DNA of 64,000 bases from Cellulomonas edaphi (lineage in GTDB: Bacteria > Actinomycetota > Actinomycetes > Actinomycetales > Cellulomonadaceae). Position 1 is the stretch's first letter, and each line of letters starts with the position of its first letter. Location: the NCBI RefSeq assembly GCF_030362815.1, contig NZ_JAUCGR010000004.1, positions 240,435-304,434 of the forward strand, given 5' to 3'. Below the pieces are notes generated by a model. It was given only the letters and a program-made list of their open reading frames with translations. It did no database searches and was not told the DNA's origin. Below, in pieces: positions 1-7,639 of the stretch. The position numbers were made by a program, and so were the translations under genes.

Positions 1-547
1 GCGTGCCGAAGCCGTTCACGATGATCGACCCGAGGCTCGTGCCGCCCACCAGTGCGGCGAGCGGGACGGTGGCGAGGACCTGCACGACCGCGGTGCGGAC
101 ACCGGCCGCGACGAGCGGCACCGCGAGGGGGAGCTCGACCTCCCAGAGCCGGCGCCGGCTCGACATGCCCAGCCCCCGCGCCGCGTCCACGACGTCGCGG
201 TCGACGTCCCCGAGACCCGTCACGGTGTTGGTGAGCAGCGGCGGCACCGCGAAGACGGCGCACGCGAGCACGGTCGCGGTGTTGCCGAAGAGCCCGGCCG
301 AGGCGAAGAGCGTGAGCAGGGCGAGCGTGGGCAGGGCGCGCGTGGTGTTCGCGAGGACGACGCCCGCCGTGCCACCCCGCCGGGCGTGCCCGAGCCAGAC
401 ACCTGCCGGCAGCGCCACCACCGCCGCCAGGAGCACGGCGAGGAGTGTGACGCGCAGGTGCGCGGCCGTCAGGGCCAGCACACCGTTGCTGCCCGTCCAG
501 TTCAGCGGGTCGTTGAGCCACGCGACGGCTTCCTGCACGATATCCAC
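1..547 (-). CDS. Osmoprotectant-type ABC transporter permease (3' end cut by window)
   Basis: Membrane subunit of a binding-protein-dependent importer of the ProW/OpuCB/OpuCD type (glycine betaine, choline or similar compatible solutes). About 182 residues are visible on the minus strand, running off the left edge. Several hydrophobic segments surround a typical EAA loop near residues 126-144 (AARGLGMSSRRRLWEVELP), the contact site for the ATPase. I chose the GTG at 547 because it lies 9 bases after the stop of the upstream permease gene and is preceded by a G-rich GAGGGGG ribosome site. The two permeases are cotranscribed, and a substrate-binding protein is expected further left. The exact substrate cannot be read from sequence. 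Confidence 0.85.
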   Translation of the reverse strand, partial: MDIVQEAVAWLNDPLNWTGSNGVLALTAAHLRVTLLAVLLAAVVALPAGVWLGHARRGGTAGVVLANTTRALPTLALLTLFASAGLFGNTATVLACAVFAVPPLLTNTVTGLGDVDRDVVDAARGLGMSSRRRLWEVELPLAVPLVAAGVRTAVVQVLATVPLAALVGGTSLGSIIVNGFGT

Positions 548-556
548 GCCGCCCCC

Positions 557-1246
557 TCAGACCGAGACGTCCGCGAGCAGGCGCGCGGAGCGTGACCAGG
601 GCATCGAGACCCGCGCCACCAGCACGATCGCGACGTCCGCGACGAGCGCGAGCAGCAGGCAGAGCAGCGTCGCGGTCATGATCTCGGCGTGGTAGTTGCT
701 GCGGAACCCGCGGAACATGAGCTGCCCCAGGCCGCCGTACCCGACCACGACGCCGACGGTCACGAGCGCGACCGTGGTGACGGTGGCGATGCGCACGCCG
801 GCGACGATGCTCGGCAGCGCCTGCGGCAGCTCGACCTGCGCGAGCATCCGCATCCGGCCGTACCCCATGCCGCGAGCCGCGTCCGTGACCGCGGGATCGA
901 CCCCCTGCAGCCCGGTGAGGATGTTGCGCACCAGGACGAGCAGCGCGTAGGCGACCAGGCCGATGAGCACCGTCGTGCGCCCGATGCCCGTGTACGGGGC
1001 CAGCAGCGCGAACAGCGCGAGCGACGGGATCGTGTAGAGCACGCCGGCGGTCCCGACGACGGGCGCCGCCAGCCGCGGCCGCAGGTGCGCCAGCGCGGCG
1101 AGCGGGAAGGCGATCAGGAGCGCGATCGCGACGGCCTGCACCGTGAGCGAGACGTGCTGGCTCAGCGCGTCCGCGATGTCGGCGTGGTTGCGCTCCACGT
1201 AGTCCCAGGAGAACCAGGGGTTGGGTGGTGAGTCCGCCAGCCGCAT
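557..1246 (-). CDS. Osmoprotectant-type ABC transporter permease
   Basis: Second permease of the same importer, 229 residues, with about five hydrophobic segments and an EAA loop near residues 125-143 (AARGMGYGRMRMLAQVELP). It belongs to the ProW/OpuC family, which moves compatible solutes across the cytoplasmic membrane. A longer open frame exists upstream, but it crosses the divergent ATPase gene. The ATG at 1246 fits the first residues of family members and has a TACGGT hexamer at 1253-1258, 6 bases ahead, suggesting a leaderless transcript. It is followed at 9 bases by the second permease. The ATPase gene is on the other strand, 99 bases away. Confidence 0.88.
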   Translation of the reverse strand: MRLADSPPNPWFSWDYVERNHADIADALSQHVSLTVQAVAIALLIAFPLAALAHLRPRLAAPVVGTAGVLYTIPSLALFALLAPYTGIGRTTVLIGLVAYALLVLVRNILTGLQGVDPAVTDAARGMGYGRMRMLAQVELPQALPSIVAGVRIATVTTVALVTVGVVVGYGGLGQLMFRGFRSNYHAEIMTATLLCLLLALVADVAIVLVARVSMPWSRSARLLADVSV

Positions 1247-1252
1247 GGAGCG

Positions 1253-1338
1253 ACCGTAGCGGGCGGCTCCGACACGCGCAGGACCTCGCCGTGCCCCGAC
1301 CGGTGGAGGTCGCGGCTGTCGGAGGCGGGCGCTAGCGT
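1253..1338. promoter_or_regulatory. Divergent leaderless promoters of the osmoprotectant transporter
   Basis: Two -10-like hexamers face outward: TACGGT on the minus strand (1253-1258), 6 bases before the permease ATG, and TAGCGT on the plus strand (1333-1338), 7 bases before the ATPase GTG. Neither gene has a Shine-Dalgarno site here. The arrangement predicts two leaderless mRNAs from one control region. No operator was recognised. Confidence 0.5.
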
Positions 1339-1345
1339 CCCTCGG

Positions 1346-2440
1346 GTGGCAGACGAGTGGGCGATCCGTTTCGACGGCGTGAGCAAGACCTACCCCGCCG
1401 GGGGCGCGGGCACCGGTCCGGCGGCCGTGCACGACCTCGACCTCGACGTGCGCGCGCACGAGGTGCTGGTGCTCGTCGGGCCCTCGGGCTGCGGCAAGTC
1501 CACGACCCTGCGCATGGCGAACCGCCTGGTCGAGCCCAGCGCGGGCCGCATCCTGCTGGAGGGCGACGACGTCACCCGCGTCGACCCGGTGCAGCTGCGC
1601 CGCCGCATGGGCTACGTGATCCAGAACGTCGGCCTGTTCCCGCACCGGACCGTCGCGCAGAACGTCGCGACCATCCCCAAGCTGCTGGGCTGGGACCGGA
1701 AGCGCACGGGCGAGCGCGTCGAGCAGCTCCTCGAGCTCGTCGGTCTCGCGCCGGAGCGGTACGCCAAGCGGTATCCCCACGAGCTGTCCGGCGGCGAACG
1801 CCAGCGTGTCGGGGTCGCGCGTGCGCTGGCCACCGACCCGCCCGTGCTGCTCATGGACGAGCCGTTCGGCGCGGTCGACCCGGTCGGTCGCCGGCGGCTG
1901 CAGAACGAGTTCTCCCGCATCCAGCGTGAGCTCGGCACGACGGTCATGCTCGTGACGCACGACATCGACGAGGCCGTGCGCATGGCCGACCGCGTCGCGG
2001 TGCTCAGCTCGGGCGCCACCATCGAGCAGCTCGCCTCACCGCTCGAGGTGGTGGCGCGCCCCGCTTCGGCGGCGGTCGCGGGGCTCGTCGGGGGCGGGCG
2101 CACGGCGCGGCTGCTGACGCTGGGGCGGCTGGAGTGGAGCGACCTGGAGGACCTCGCGGGCGCCGACGGCGCGACACGTCCGCACGTGCAGCTGGGCGAT
2201 GAGCTCAGCGCCGTCCTCGACCACCTGGTGGACCAGGACGCCGGGGGCGTGGGCGTGCCCGTCTGGGACGCTGGTCGGCCCGTGGGGCGCGTGACGGGCC
2301 AGAGCGTGCTGCGCGCCCTGCGCCGGCTCGCCGACGAGCACGCCCCGTCCACCGATCACGCCGCCGATGGGCGCGACCCCGGCGAGCGCGCATCGGGTGG
2401 CAAGACGCCGGGCGTGCACGCGAGCAGAGACTCCTCGTGA
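1346..2440 (+). CDS. proV: Osmoprotectant ABC transporter ATP-binding protein (ProV/OpuCA-like)
   Basis: ATPase driving the compatible-solute importer encoded by the divergent permeases; 364 residues. Walker A is GPSGCGKST at residues 45-53, the signature LSGGERQRVGVARAL is near 147-161, and Walker B with the D-loop (LLMDEPFGAVDP) is near 169-180. The C-terminal third (about 240-335) resembles the CBS-like regulatory tail of ProV/OpuCA, which in relatives senses ionic strength or c-di-AMP; that role is inferred. The GTG start at 1346 is chosen by the TAGCGT hexamer 7 bases upstream. The ATPase gene is usually first in the same operon as its permeases; here it is divergent. Confidence 0.88.
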   Translation: MADEWAIRFDGVSKTYPAGGAGTGPAAVHDLDLDVRAHEVLVLVGPSGCGKSTTLRMANRLVEPSAGRILLEGDDVTRVDPVQLRRRMGYVIQNVGLFPHRTVAQNVATIPKLLGWDRKRTGERVEQLLELVGLAPERYAKRYPHELSGGERQRVGVARALATDPPVLLMDEPFGAVDPVGRRRLQNEFSRIQRELGTTVMLVTHDIDEAVRMADRVAVLSSGATIEQLASPLEVVARPASAAVAGLVGGGRTARLLTLGRLEWSDLEDLAGADGATRPHVQLGDELSAVLDHLVDQDAGGVGVPVWDAGRPVGRVTGQSVLRALRRLADEHAPSTDHAADGRDPGERASGGKTPGVHASRDSS

Positions 2441-2468
2441 CCGCAGGCCCGGTCGGTAGGCTGCGCTC

Positions 2469-3389
2469 GTGACCTCGACCACCGCGCGCCTCGCCCTGGC
2501 CACCTGCGCCGAGCTGCCCGACCTCGACCCGGACGACGTCCCGCTGCGCGACGCGCTCCTCGAGCGCGGTGTCGCCACCGACGTGGTCGTCTGGGACGAC
2601 CCGACGGTCGACTGGGGCACGTACCAGCACGTCATCATCCGCTCCACGTGGGACTACACGGGCCGGCCCACGCAGTTCGCCGACTGGACGCACCGCGTGG
2701 AGCGCACCAGCACGCTGCTGAACCCGGCGACCGTCGTCGGCTGGAACATCGACAAGACCTACCTGCGTGACCTGGAGAAGGCCGGGCTGCCGATCGTCCC
2801 GACCATCTGGCTGGACCCGGAGCGGAACTTCGACTCCCGCGCGATCCACACGCGCTTCCCGGCGTTCGGCGACTTCGTCGTCAAGCCGACGGTCAGCGCC
2901 GGCTCGCGCGACACCGGCCGGTACCAGGCCGACGTGACGACCTCCCGGTCGCTGGCGATCATGCACGCCAAGAACCTGCTGGGTGTGGGCCGCCGCGTGA
3001 TGATCCAGCGCTACCTCGGCCAGGTGGACACCGTCGGGGAGACGGGGCTGGTGTACTTCGACGGCCAGTTCAGCCACGCGGTGCGCAAGGGGGCGATCCT
3101 GGACGGCCCGTTCCGCGCCGACGACACCGAGCTGTACGCGCGGGAGGAGATGAGCCCGCGCGAGCCCAGCGATGCCGAGCTCGAGGTCGCCGACCGGGTG
3201 GTCGCCGCGCTCCCGCAGCTGGCGCCGGGCGTGGACAAGCCTTTGCTGTACGCGCGCGTCGACCTGATCCCGGACAACGACGGCAACCCGGTGGTGCTGG
3301 AGCTGGAGCTGACCGAGCCGTCGCTCTTCTTCACGCACGCGCCCGGGTCGCTCGAGCGCTTCGCCGACGCGGTCGTGGCGCGGCTCTGA
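2469..3389 (+). CDS. ATP-grasp domain protein of unknown substrate
   Basis: A 306-residue protein resembling RimK/glutathione-synthetase-like ATP-grasp ligases, which join a carboxylate to an amine or thiol through an acyl-phosphate. An N-terminal substrate-type domain (about 1-95, with IIRSTWDYTGRP) is followed by the ATP-grasp core: FVVKPTVSAGSRDTG near 137-151, MIQRYLGQVDTVGETG near 178-193 with the metal-binding acidic residues, and RVDLIPDNDG...LELELTEPS near 260-283. Relatives are often annotated after the cycloserine pathway gene dcsG, but no such cluster is present, so the product is unknown. A TAGGCT hexamer at 2457-2462 lies 6 bases before the GTG, suggesting a leaderless mRNA. It stands alone between the ATPase gene and a terminator. 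Confidence 0.8.
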   Translation: MTSTTARLALATCAELPDLDPDDVPLRDALLERGVATDVVVWDDPTVDWGTYQHVIIRSTWDYTGRPTQFADWTHRVERTSTLLNPATVVGWNIDKTYLRDLEKAGLPIVPTIWLDPERNFDSRAIHTRFPAFGDFVVKPTVSAGSRDTGRYQADVTTSRSLAIMHAKNLLGVGRRVMIQRYLGQVDTVGETGLVYFDGQFSHAVRKGAILDGPFRADDTELYAREEMSPREPSDAELEVADRVVAALPQLAPGVDKPLLYARVDLIPDNDGNPVVLELELTEPSLFFTHAPGSLERFADAVVARL

Positions 3390-3417
3390 GCGGACCCGAG
3401 GCCCCGCCGGGCGAGGG

Positions 3418-3459
3418 ACGACGAAGGGCGCCGACCCGAGGATCGGCGCCCTTCGTCGT
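3418..3459. terminator. Strong bidirectional stem-loop terminator
   Basis: A perfect 17-bp inverted repeat (3418-3434 and 3443-3459) with an 8-base loop. It lies 28 bases after the ATP-grasp gene and just beyond the tRNA-His gene on the other strand. There is no long U tract, as is common in high-GC actinobacteria. Confidence 0.75.
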
Positions 3460-3462
3460 GCA

Positions 3463-3538
3463 TGGGGTGAGTAACGGGACTTGAACCCGCGACCCCCTGG
3501 ACCACAACCAGGTGCTCTACCAGCTGAGCTATACCCAC
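3463..3538 (-). tRNA. tRNA-His (GTG)
   Basis: Cloverleaf on the minus strand: 7-bp acceptor stem, D arm with AGCTCAGCTGGTAGAGC, anticodon loop TTGTGGT giving anticodon GTG, and TΨC arm GGGTTCAAGTCCC. The base before position 1 is G (complement of 3539), matching the extra G-1 of histidine tRNAs opposite C73. The 3' CCA is encoded. Confidence 0.95.
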
Positions 3539-3599
3539 CATGTCCCCGTCCGTGGACGAGGCAGGAAGAACTGTACCGGAGGGAAGCCCGTACGGAGAA

Positions 3600-4265
3600 T
3601 CAGCCCTCCAGGGCACCCCGCACCGACGTCGCGACGACCTCGGACGCGATCTTCTTCGCGGCGGTCGAGTCGGGACCGGGCTGCTCCGGGAACAGCGCCG
3701 CACGGTAGTAGCGCAGCTCGTCGATGCTCTCCAGGATGTCCGCGAGGGCGCGGTGCCCGCCGTTCTTGGCGGGGGCGGAGAAGTAGACGCGCGGGTACCA
3801 GCGGCGCGCGAGCTCCTTGATCGACGACACGTCGACGATCCGGTAGTGCAGGTGCCCCACGAGCTCGGGCATGTCCCGGTCCAGGAACGCCTTGTCGGTG
3901 CCGACGGAGTTGCCGGCCAGCGGCGCCTTGCCCGGCTCGGGCACCCAGGTCCGCACGTAGTCGAGCACCTGCTGCTGGGCGTCGGCCAGGGTGGTGCCGG
4001 TGGCCAGCTCCGTGAGGAGGCCCGACGTGGTGTGCATGGTGCGCACGAAGTCGCCCATCTGCTCCAGCGCGTGCGGCGGCGGGGCGACGATCACGTCGAC
4101 GCCCTCGCCGAGCACGCGCAGCTCGGAGTCGGTGACGACGGCGGCCACCTCGACCAGGGCGTCGGCGCCGAGGTCGAGGCCGGTCATCTCGCAGTCGATC
4201 CACACGATGCGGTCGGCGCTCTCGTGTCCGTGGGGGGCGGGCGTGGGCGTCGTCTGGCTGGTCAC
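3600..4265 (-). CDS. orn: Oligoribonuclease
   Basis: A 221-residue DEDDh-family 3'-5' exoribonuclease that degrades 2-5-nt RNA fragments, and pGpG in relatives, to mononucleotides in the cytoplasm. The WIDCEMTGLD motif near residues 22-31 supplies the first Asp and Glu, NSVGTDKAFLDRDMPEL near 118-134 supplies the next Asp, and GGHRALADI near 172-180 supplies the His-Asp pair. Length is slightly above the usual 180-200 because of a short N-terminal tail. The GTG at 4265 is supported by a TAGGCT hexamer (4273-4278, minus strand) 7 bases upstream. It is monocistronic, with tRNA-His downstream. Confidence 0.95.
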   Translation of the reverse strand: MTSQTTPTPAPHGHESADRIVWIDCEMTGLDLGADALVEVAAVVTDSELRVLGEGVDVIVAPPPHALEQMGDFVRTMHTTSGLLTELATGTTLADAQQQVLDYVRTWVPEPGKAPLAGNSVGTDKAFLDRDMPELVGHLHYRIVDVSSIKELARRWYPRVYFSAPAKNGGHRALADILESIDELRYYRAALFPEQPGPDSTAAKKIASEVVATSVRGALEG

Positions 4266-4321
4266 ACGTCTCAGCCTAGGCGGTCGAGGGCGTCGGGCCT
4301 GCTCGCGCGCGTGACCGGCGT

Positions 4322-5053
4322 GTGATGGGCTGGGCCGCCATGAGCCCCGAACACGCGCGCCGGCTGGTGTGGACGCTGCTGCCCGGTCTGGTGCTCACCG
4401 CCGCCGGGCTGGTTCTGTTCGGCAAGATGCTCGACGACGTCCGCGAGGGCGACGACCTCGCGGCGGTGGACCAGGCGGTGCTCGACTGGCTGGTCGCGCA
4501 CCGGTCGCCGTGGCTGACCAGCGTGCTCGCGGCGATCACCTTCGTGTCCGGCCCGGTCGTCCTGCCCATCCTGGTGCTGCTGGCGTGCGTGGTGTGGTGG
4601 TGGGTCCGGCGCGAGTGGTGGCGTCCCTCGGTGCTCGCCGCGGCGATGGTCGGCTCGACCGCGCTCGGGTTGCTGGTCAAGGACCTGGTCAACCGCCCGC
4701 GCCCGCCCGCCGAGACCATGCAGGTCCCGGGCGCGGAGCACACCGCGTCCTTCCCGTCGGGTCACACCCTGGGCACGGCCACGCTGCTGCTCGTGGCGGG
4801 CTACCTCGTGTGCAGCCGGCGCAGGTCGGCCGCGTGGACCGTGGCCTGGGTCGTGGCGGCCGTCGCGGGGACGGCGCTGGTCGCCGTCAGCCGGCTGTAC
4901 CTCGGGTACCACTTCCTCACGGACGTGATCGCCTCGATCGGCCTGGCCGTCGCGGTGCTCGGCATCGTGTCGATCGTCGACCGGTGGCACACCGGCCCTC
5001 CGCCGAACCGGACGTCAGCCCGTGCGCCCGCTGTCGTGGCCGGGGACGGTTGA
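4322..5053 (+). CDS. PAP2-family membrane phosphatase
   Basis: A 243-residue integral membrane phosphatase with about six hydrophobic segments. It carries the three PAP2 motifs: KDLVNRPRP near 120-128, PSGH near 144-147, and SRLYLGYHFLTD near 185-196, whose histidine is the nucleophile in this superfamily. Likely substrates are phosphatidate or undecaprenyl pyrophosphate at the outer membrane face; sequence alone does not decide. The start could be GTG 4322, ATG 4325 or ATG 4340 (MSPEHARR); none has a clear ribosome site. The 3' end overlaps the oppositely oriented next gene by 39 bases. Confidence 0.85.
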   Translation: MMGWAAMSPEHARRLVWTLLPGLVLTAAGLVLFGKMLDDVREGDDLAAVDQAVLDWLVAHRSPWLTSVLAAITFVSGPVVLPILVLLACVVWWWVRREWWRPSVLAAAMVGSTALGLLVKDLVNRPRPPAETMQVPGAEHTASFPSGHTLGTATLLLVAGYLVCSRRRSAAWTVAWVVAAVAGTALVAVSRLYLGYHFLTDVIASIGLAVAVLGIVSIVDRWHTGPPPNRTSARAPAVVAGDG

Positions 5054-5257
5054 CGCGACCCAGGCCGCCAGCGGCACCAGCACGGTGACGCCCACGGCGA
5101 TCGCCGCCGCCGTCGCCCACGAGAGGTCGGCCCAGCGCAGCACCAGCAGGATCACGACGCCCGCGGCCAGCCCCATCCCGACGCGCTCGAGCCACACCGT
5201 GCGCCGGGGGTGCCCCTGCTCCTGTGGCGTCGGCTCGACGCTCGCGTGCCGGCCCAT
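5015..5257 (-). CDS. Small two-helix membrane protein
   Basis: An 80-residue protein of unknown function. After about 27 polar residues it has two hydrophobic stretches, near 30-46 (MGLAAGVVILLVLRW) and 50-70 (ATAAAIAVGVTVLVPLAAWVA), so it is probably a small integral membrane protein. I chose the ATG at 5257 because the reading frame before it is Pro/Arg-rich and implausible. The ribosome site is weak. It converges on the PAP2 gene with a 39-base overlap. Confidence 0.55.
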   Translation of the reverse strand: MGRHASVEPTPQEQGHPRRTVWLERVGMGLAAGVVILLVLRWADLSWATAAAIAVGVTVLVPLAAWVASTVPGHDSGRTG

Positions 5258-5364
5258 CAGGCCACCGCGCGGGGGAGGGTCGCAAGCATGTGCCCATCGT
5301 GGCACGTCAGCGGGCCGTGCGCGGCGGACGTCGTGGGCGCTCCGCACGCGCCCGGACATGCGAA

Positions 5365-5396
5365 CGGGCCGGCTCCCACGGTGGGGAACCGGCCCG
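5365..5396 (-). terminator. Stem-loop terminator
   Basis: An 8-bp perfect outer stem (5365-5372 and 5389-5396, CGGGCCGG) enclosing a second weak CCCAC/GTGGG pairing. It lies 10 bases beyond the end of the small gene at 5406-5585 on the minus strand and probably ends its transcript. Confidence 0.55.
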
Positions 5397-5405
5397 AGGC
5401 GGTGG

Positions 5406-5585
5406 TCAGACGACTCGCACGGTGGCGAGCCGCAGAGCAGGCGCCACGGGGCGGCGCGTACTCGGAGGTCGCCTCGAGGCGTCGGACGGATGGGTGACGC
5501 GAGCGCGCTCCCGGGCGATCTCAGCCTGCCGGGTGGCCTGCTGCTGCTCGAGGCGGACGAGGTCGTAGGTGAAGGTCGGGTGCAT
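5406..5585 (-). CDS. Short hypothetical protein, 59 aa
   Basis: No family recognised with confidence. The protein starts MHPTFTYDLVRLEQQQATRQ, a charged, Gln/Glu/Arg-rich helix of about 30 residues, followed by a basic, Pro/Arg-rich tail. Many actinobacteria encode similar 50-70-residue proteins with a basic helical N-terminus of unknown role. The ATG at 5585 is preceded by GGAGAAC at a good Shine-Dalgarno distance, which argues that this is a translated gene. A stem-loop follows directly. Confidence 0.5.
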   Translation of the reverse strand: MHPTFTYDLVRLEQQQATRQAEIARERARVTHPSDASRRPPSTRRPVAPALRLATVRVV

Positions 5586-5747
5586 GACGAAGTTCTCCGA
5601 ACGGGTGGGTGGGATGGCCCGTCGGGAGGTGCTCCCGGCGGGTGGGTCGCCGTGCTCGGCGGCGAACGGTGACTCAGGAACACCAGACCACGCGGGAGAT
5701 ACCCGGGTCACGGGTTTTTCCTCGAGCCTGCCCGGATCGGCCGCTGC

Positions 5748-6704
5748 TCAGGCCCGGGACGGGTCGTCCGGCGGTAGCCAGACCGGGCCGCCGCCGTCCG
5801 GGTCCCGGTCCCACCCACGCTCACGGGCGACGACGTGCGCCGTCCGGATGAAGTCGGCGGTCACCTGGGACGGCTGCTCGTGCCGCCAGGCGATCGACCA
5901 GGGGTACAGGGGCTGCAGCTCGGCGGGCGCGTACACCGGCATCCCCACCTCGGCATACCTGCGCGCGTAGCTGTCGAACTCGAGCAGGAAGGCCGATCCG
6001 CGGGCGCGCGACCGGACGCTCAGGCAGTTGCTGAACGCGCCGGGGTTGCCGAGCCAGCTCAGGGAGACCCCGGCCTCGCGCTCGAAGGCCGTGAGGAACT
6101 CGCCGTGCGCGTTGTACAACCCCGAGCCGGTCGCGTCCGCGAACACCTCAAGGTCCCGCTCGTGCAGGGAGACGCGGGATGCCGCGGGGTCGCCAGGGCG
6201 GCCGACGAGCCGCATCGGCTCGCGCCGCAGGGGGCGGTGGTGCCAGCCCGTCGGGTGCTCGGCCAGCATCCGGGCCGTGACGCGCAGGATCGCCACGTCC
6301 AGCCGGTCGCTCAGCAGCGCGTCGAGCTGGCGCGCGCTGTCCATCGAGCGCTCGACCAGCTCGACCGTGGGGTGCGCCGCGGCGAAGGCGTCCGCGACCG
6401 CCCGGCTGGTGGAGAGCTCGAAGATGTGGGCGATGCGCACCGTGTTCGCCGCGGGGGAGTGGCGCATGCGCTCGGCGAGGGCGAGCAGCTGGCGGCCGTC
6501 GTCGCGGAACTGCTCACCGCGCGAGGTGAGCGTCACGTGGCGGCTGTCTCGTACCAGCAGCTTGCTGCCCAGAAAGTCCTCGAGCTTGCGGATCTGCTGG
6601 GACAGGCCGGGCTGACTGATGTGCAGCCGCGCGGCGGCGCGACCGAAGTGGAGCTCGTCGGCGAGCACGACGAAGTACCTGACCAGACGCAGATCGAGAT
6701 CCAT
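5748..6704 (-). CDS. LysR-family transcriptional regulator
   Basis: A 318-residue DNA-binding regulator. The N-terminal winged helix-turn-helix (about 1-60: LRLVRYFVVLADELHFGRAAARL then SQPGLSQQIRKLEDFLG) is typical of LysR. The rest is a substrate-binding-type effector domain. The ATG at 6704 has a GGGAGG ribosome site. It diverges from the hydrolase-SDR pair starting at 6839, the usual LysR arrangement, so it probably controls those genes and itself from the 134-base gap. The effector is unknown. Confidence 0.88.
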   Translation of the reverse strand: MDLDLRLVRYFVVLADELHFGRAAARLHISQPGLSQQIRKLEDFLGSKLLVRDSRHVTLTSRGEQFRDDGRQLLALAERMRHSPAANTVRIAHIFELSTSRAVADAFAAAHPTVELVERSMDSARQLDALLSDRLDVAILRVTARMLAEHPTGWHHRPLRREPMRLVGRPGDPAASRVSLHERDLEVFADATGSGLYNAHGEFLTAFEREAGVSLSWLGNPGAFSNCLSVRSRARGSAFLLEFDSYARRYAEVGMPVYAPAELQPLYPWSIAWRHEQPSQVTADFIRTAHVVARERGWDRDPDGGGPVWLPPDDPSRA

Positions 6705-6838
6705 CGGCCTCCCTCTCGGCCACACCGTAGGGCAGCGCGGTTATCGATCCAGGGCAAACAGGTCTTGGACGGCACATCCGGACGCGCGATGGGGTGGTGG
6801 CACGTCCCCCTCCGTCCACCGCGAGCTGGAGAATCCCG
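6705..6838. promoter_or_regulatory. Divergent LysR-type control region
   Basis: The gap between the LysR gene and the hydrolase gene must hold both promoters. A T-N11-A element typical of LysR sites can be read around 6739-6758 (TTATCGATCCAGGGCAAA), which is notably AT-richer than its surroundings. The site is inferred. Confidence 0.3.
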
Positions 6839-7636
6839 ATGACCGCATCCCGCCCTGTCGTCTTCATCCACGGCCTGTGGCTCCACGCCAGCAGCTGGCA
6901 GCCCTGGGTCGACCTGTTCCGCGAGCACGGCTACGACCCGGTGGCGCCCGGCTGGCCGCGCGAGGCCGCGACCGTGGTGGAGGCGCGGGAGCGCGCCGAC
7001 GACGTCGCCAACATCTCGATCGACGAGGCCGTCGACCACTACGCCGCCGTCATCGCGGGCCTGGAGACGCCGCCCGTGGTGATCGGCCACTCGTTCGGCG
7101 GCCTCATCACCGAGAAGCTGCTCGGGCAGGGGCACGGCGCGGCGGGCGTCGCCATCGACCCCGCGCAGATCAAGGGCGTCCTGCCGTTGCCCCTCGCGCA
7201 GCTGCGCTCCGCGCTGCCGGCCCTGGGCAACCCCGCCAACCTGCACCGAGCGGTGTCGCTCACGCGCGAGCAGTTCCGGTTCGCGTTCGGCAACGCGCTG
7301 CCGGAGCAGGAGTCCGACGCGCTGCACGAGCAGTGGGCGATCCCGTCACCCGCGCGGCCGCTGTTCCAGGCCGCGGCTGCCAACTTCGTCATGCACTCGC
7401 AGGCCGCCGTCGACACCGCCAACGCCGACCGCGGCCCGCTGCTGCTCATCTCGGGCACGGCCGACCACACCGTGCCCGACGTCGTCACGCGCTCGACCTT
7501 CAAGCAGTACCGCGACTCGACCGCGGTCACCGAGCTGCGCCAGTTCGAGGGCCGGGGGCACTCCCTGACGATCGACCACGGGTGGCGCGAGGTCGCGGAC
7601 GCGACCCTCACGTGGCTCCTCGGCCAGGGGCTCTGA
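6839..7636 (+). CDS. Alpha/beta-hydrolase
   Basis: A 265-residue alpha/beta-hydrolase-fold enzyme. The oxyanion-region motif FIHGLWLHASSW is near residues 9-20, the nucleophile elbow GHSFGG (Ser near 83) follows, a likely acid lies in GTADH near 218-222, and the catalytic His is in RGHSLT near 239-244. The substrate is unknown; esterases and dehalogenase-like enzymes share this layout. The ATG at 6839 has GGAG about 9 bases upstream. The SDR gene follows 3 bases after the stop, and the LysR regulator is divergent, so this is a small regulated catabolic or detoxification unit. Confidence 0.85.
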   Translation: MTASRPVVFIHGLWLHASSWQPWVDLFREHGYDPVAPGWPREAATVVEARERADDVANISIDEAVDHYAAVIAGLETPPVVIGHSFGGLITEKLLGQGHGAAGVAIDPAQIKGVLPLPLAQLRSALPALGNPANLHRAVSLTREQFRFAFGNALPEQESDALHEQWAIPSPARPLFQAAAANFVMHSQAAVDTANADRGPLLLISGTADHTVPDVVTRSTFKQYRDSTAVTELRQFEGRGHSLTIDHGWREVADATLTWLLGQGL

Positions 7637-7639
7637 GCC

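Noticed and set aside
5701..5719. Plus-strand terminator ACCCG-GGTCA-CGGGT followed by TTTT
   Set aside because: It has the shape of an intrinsic terminator, but the stem is only 5 bp and no plus-strand gene ends upstream, so I did not list it.
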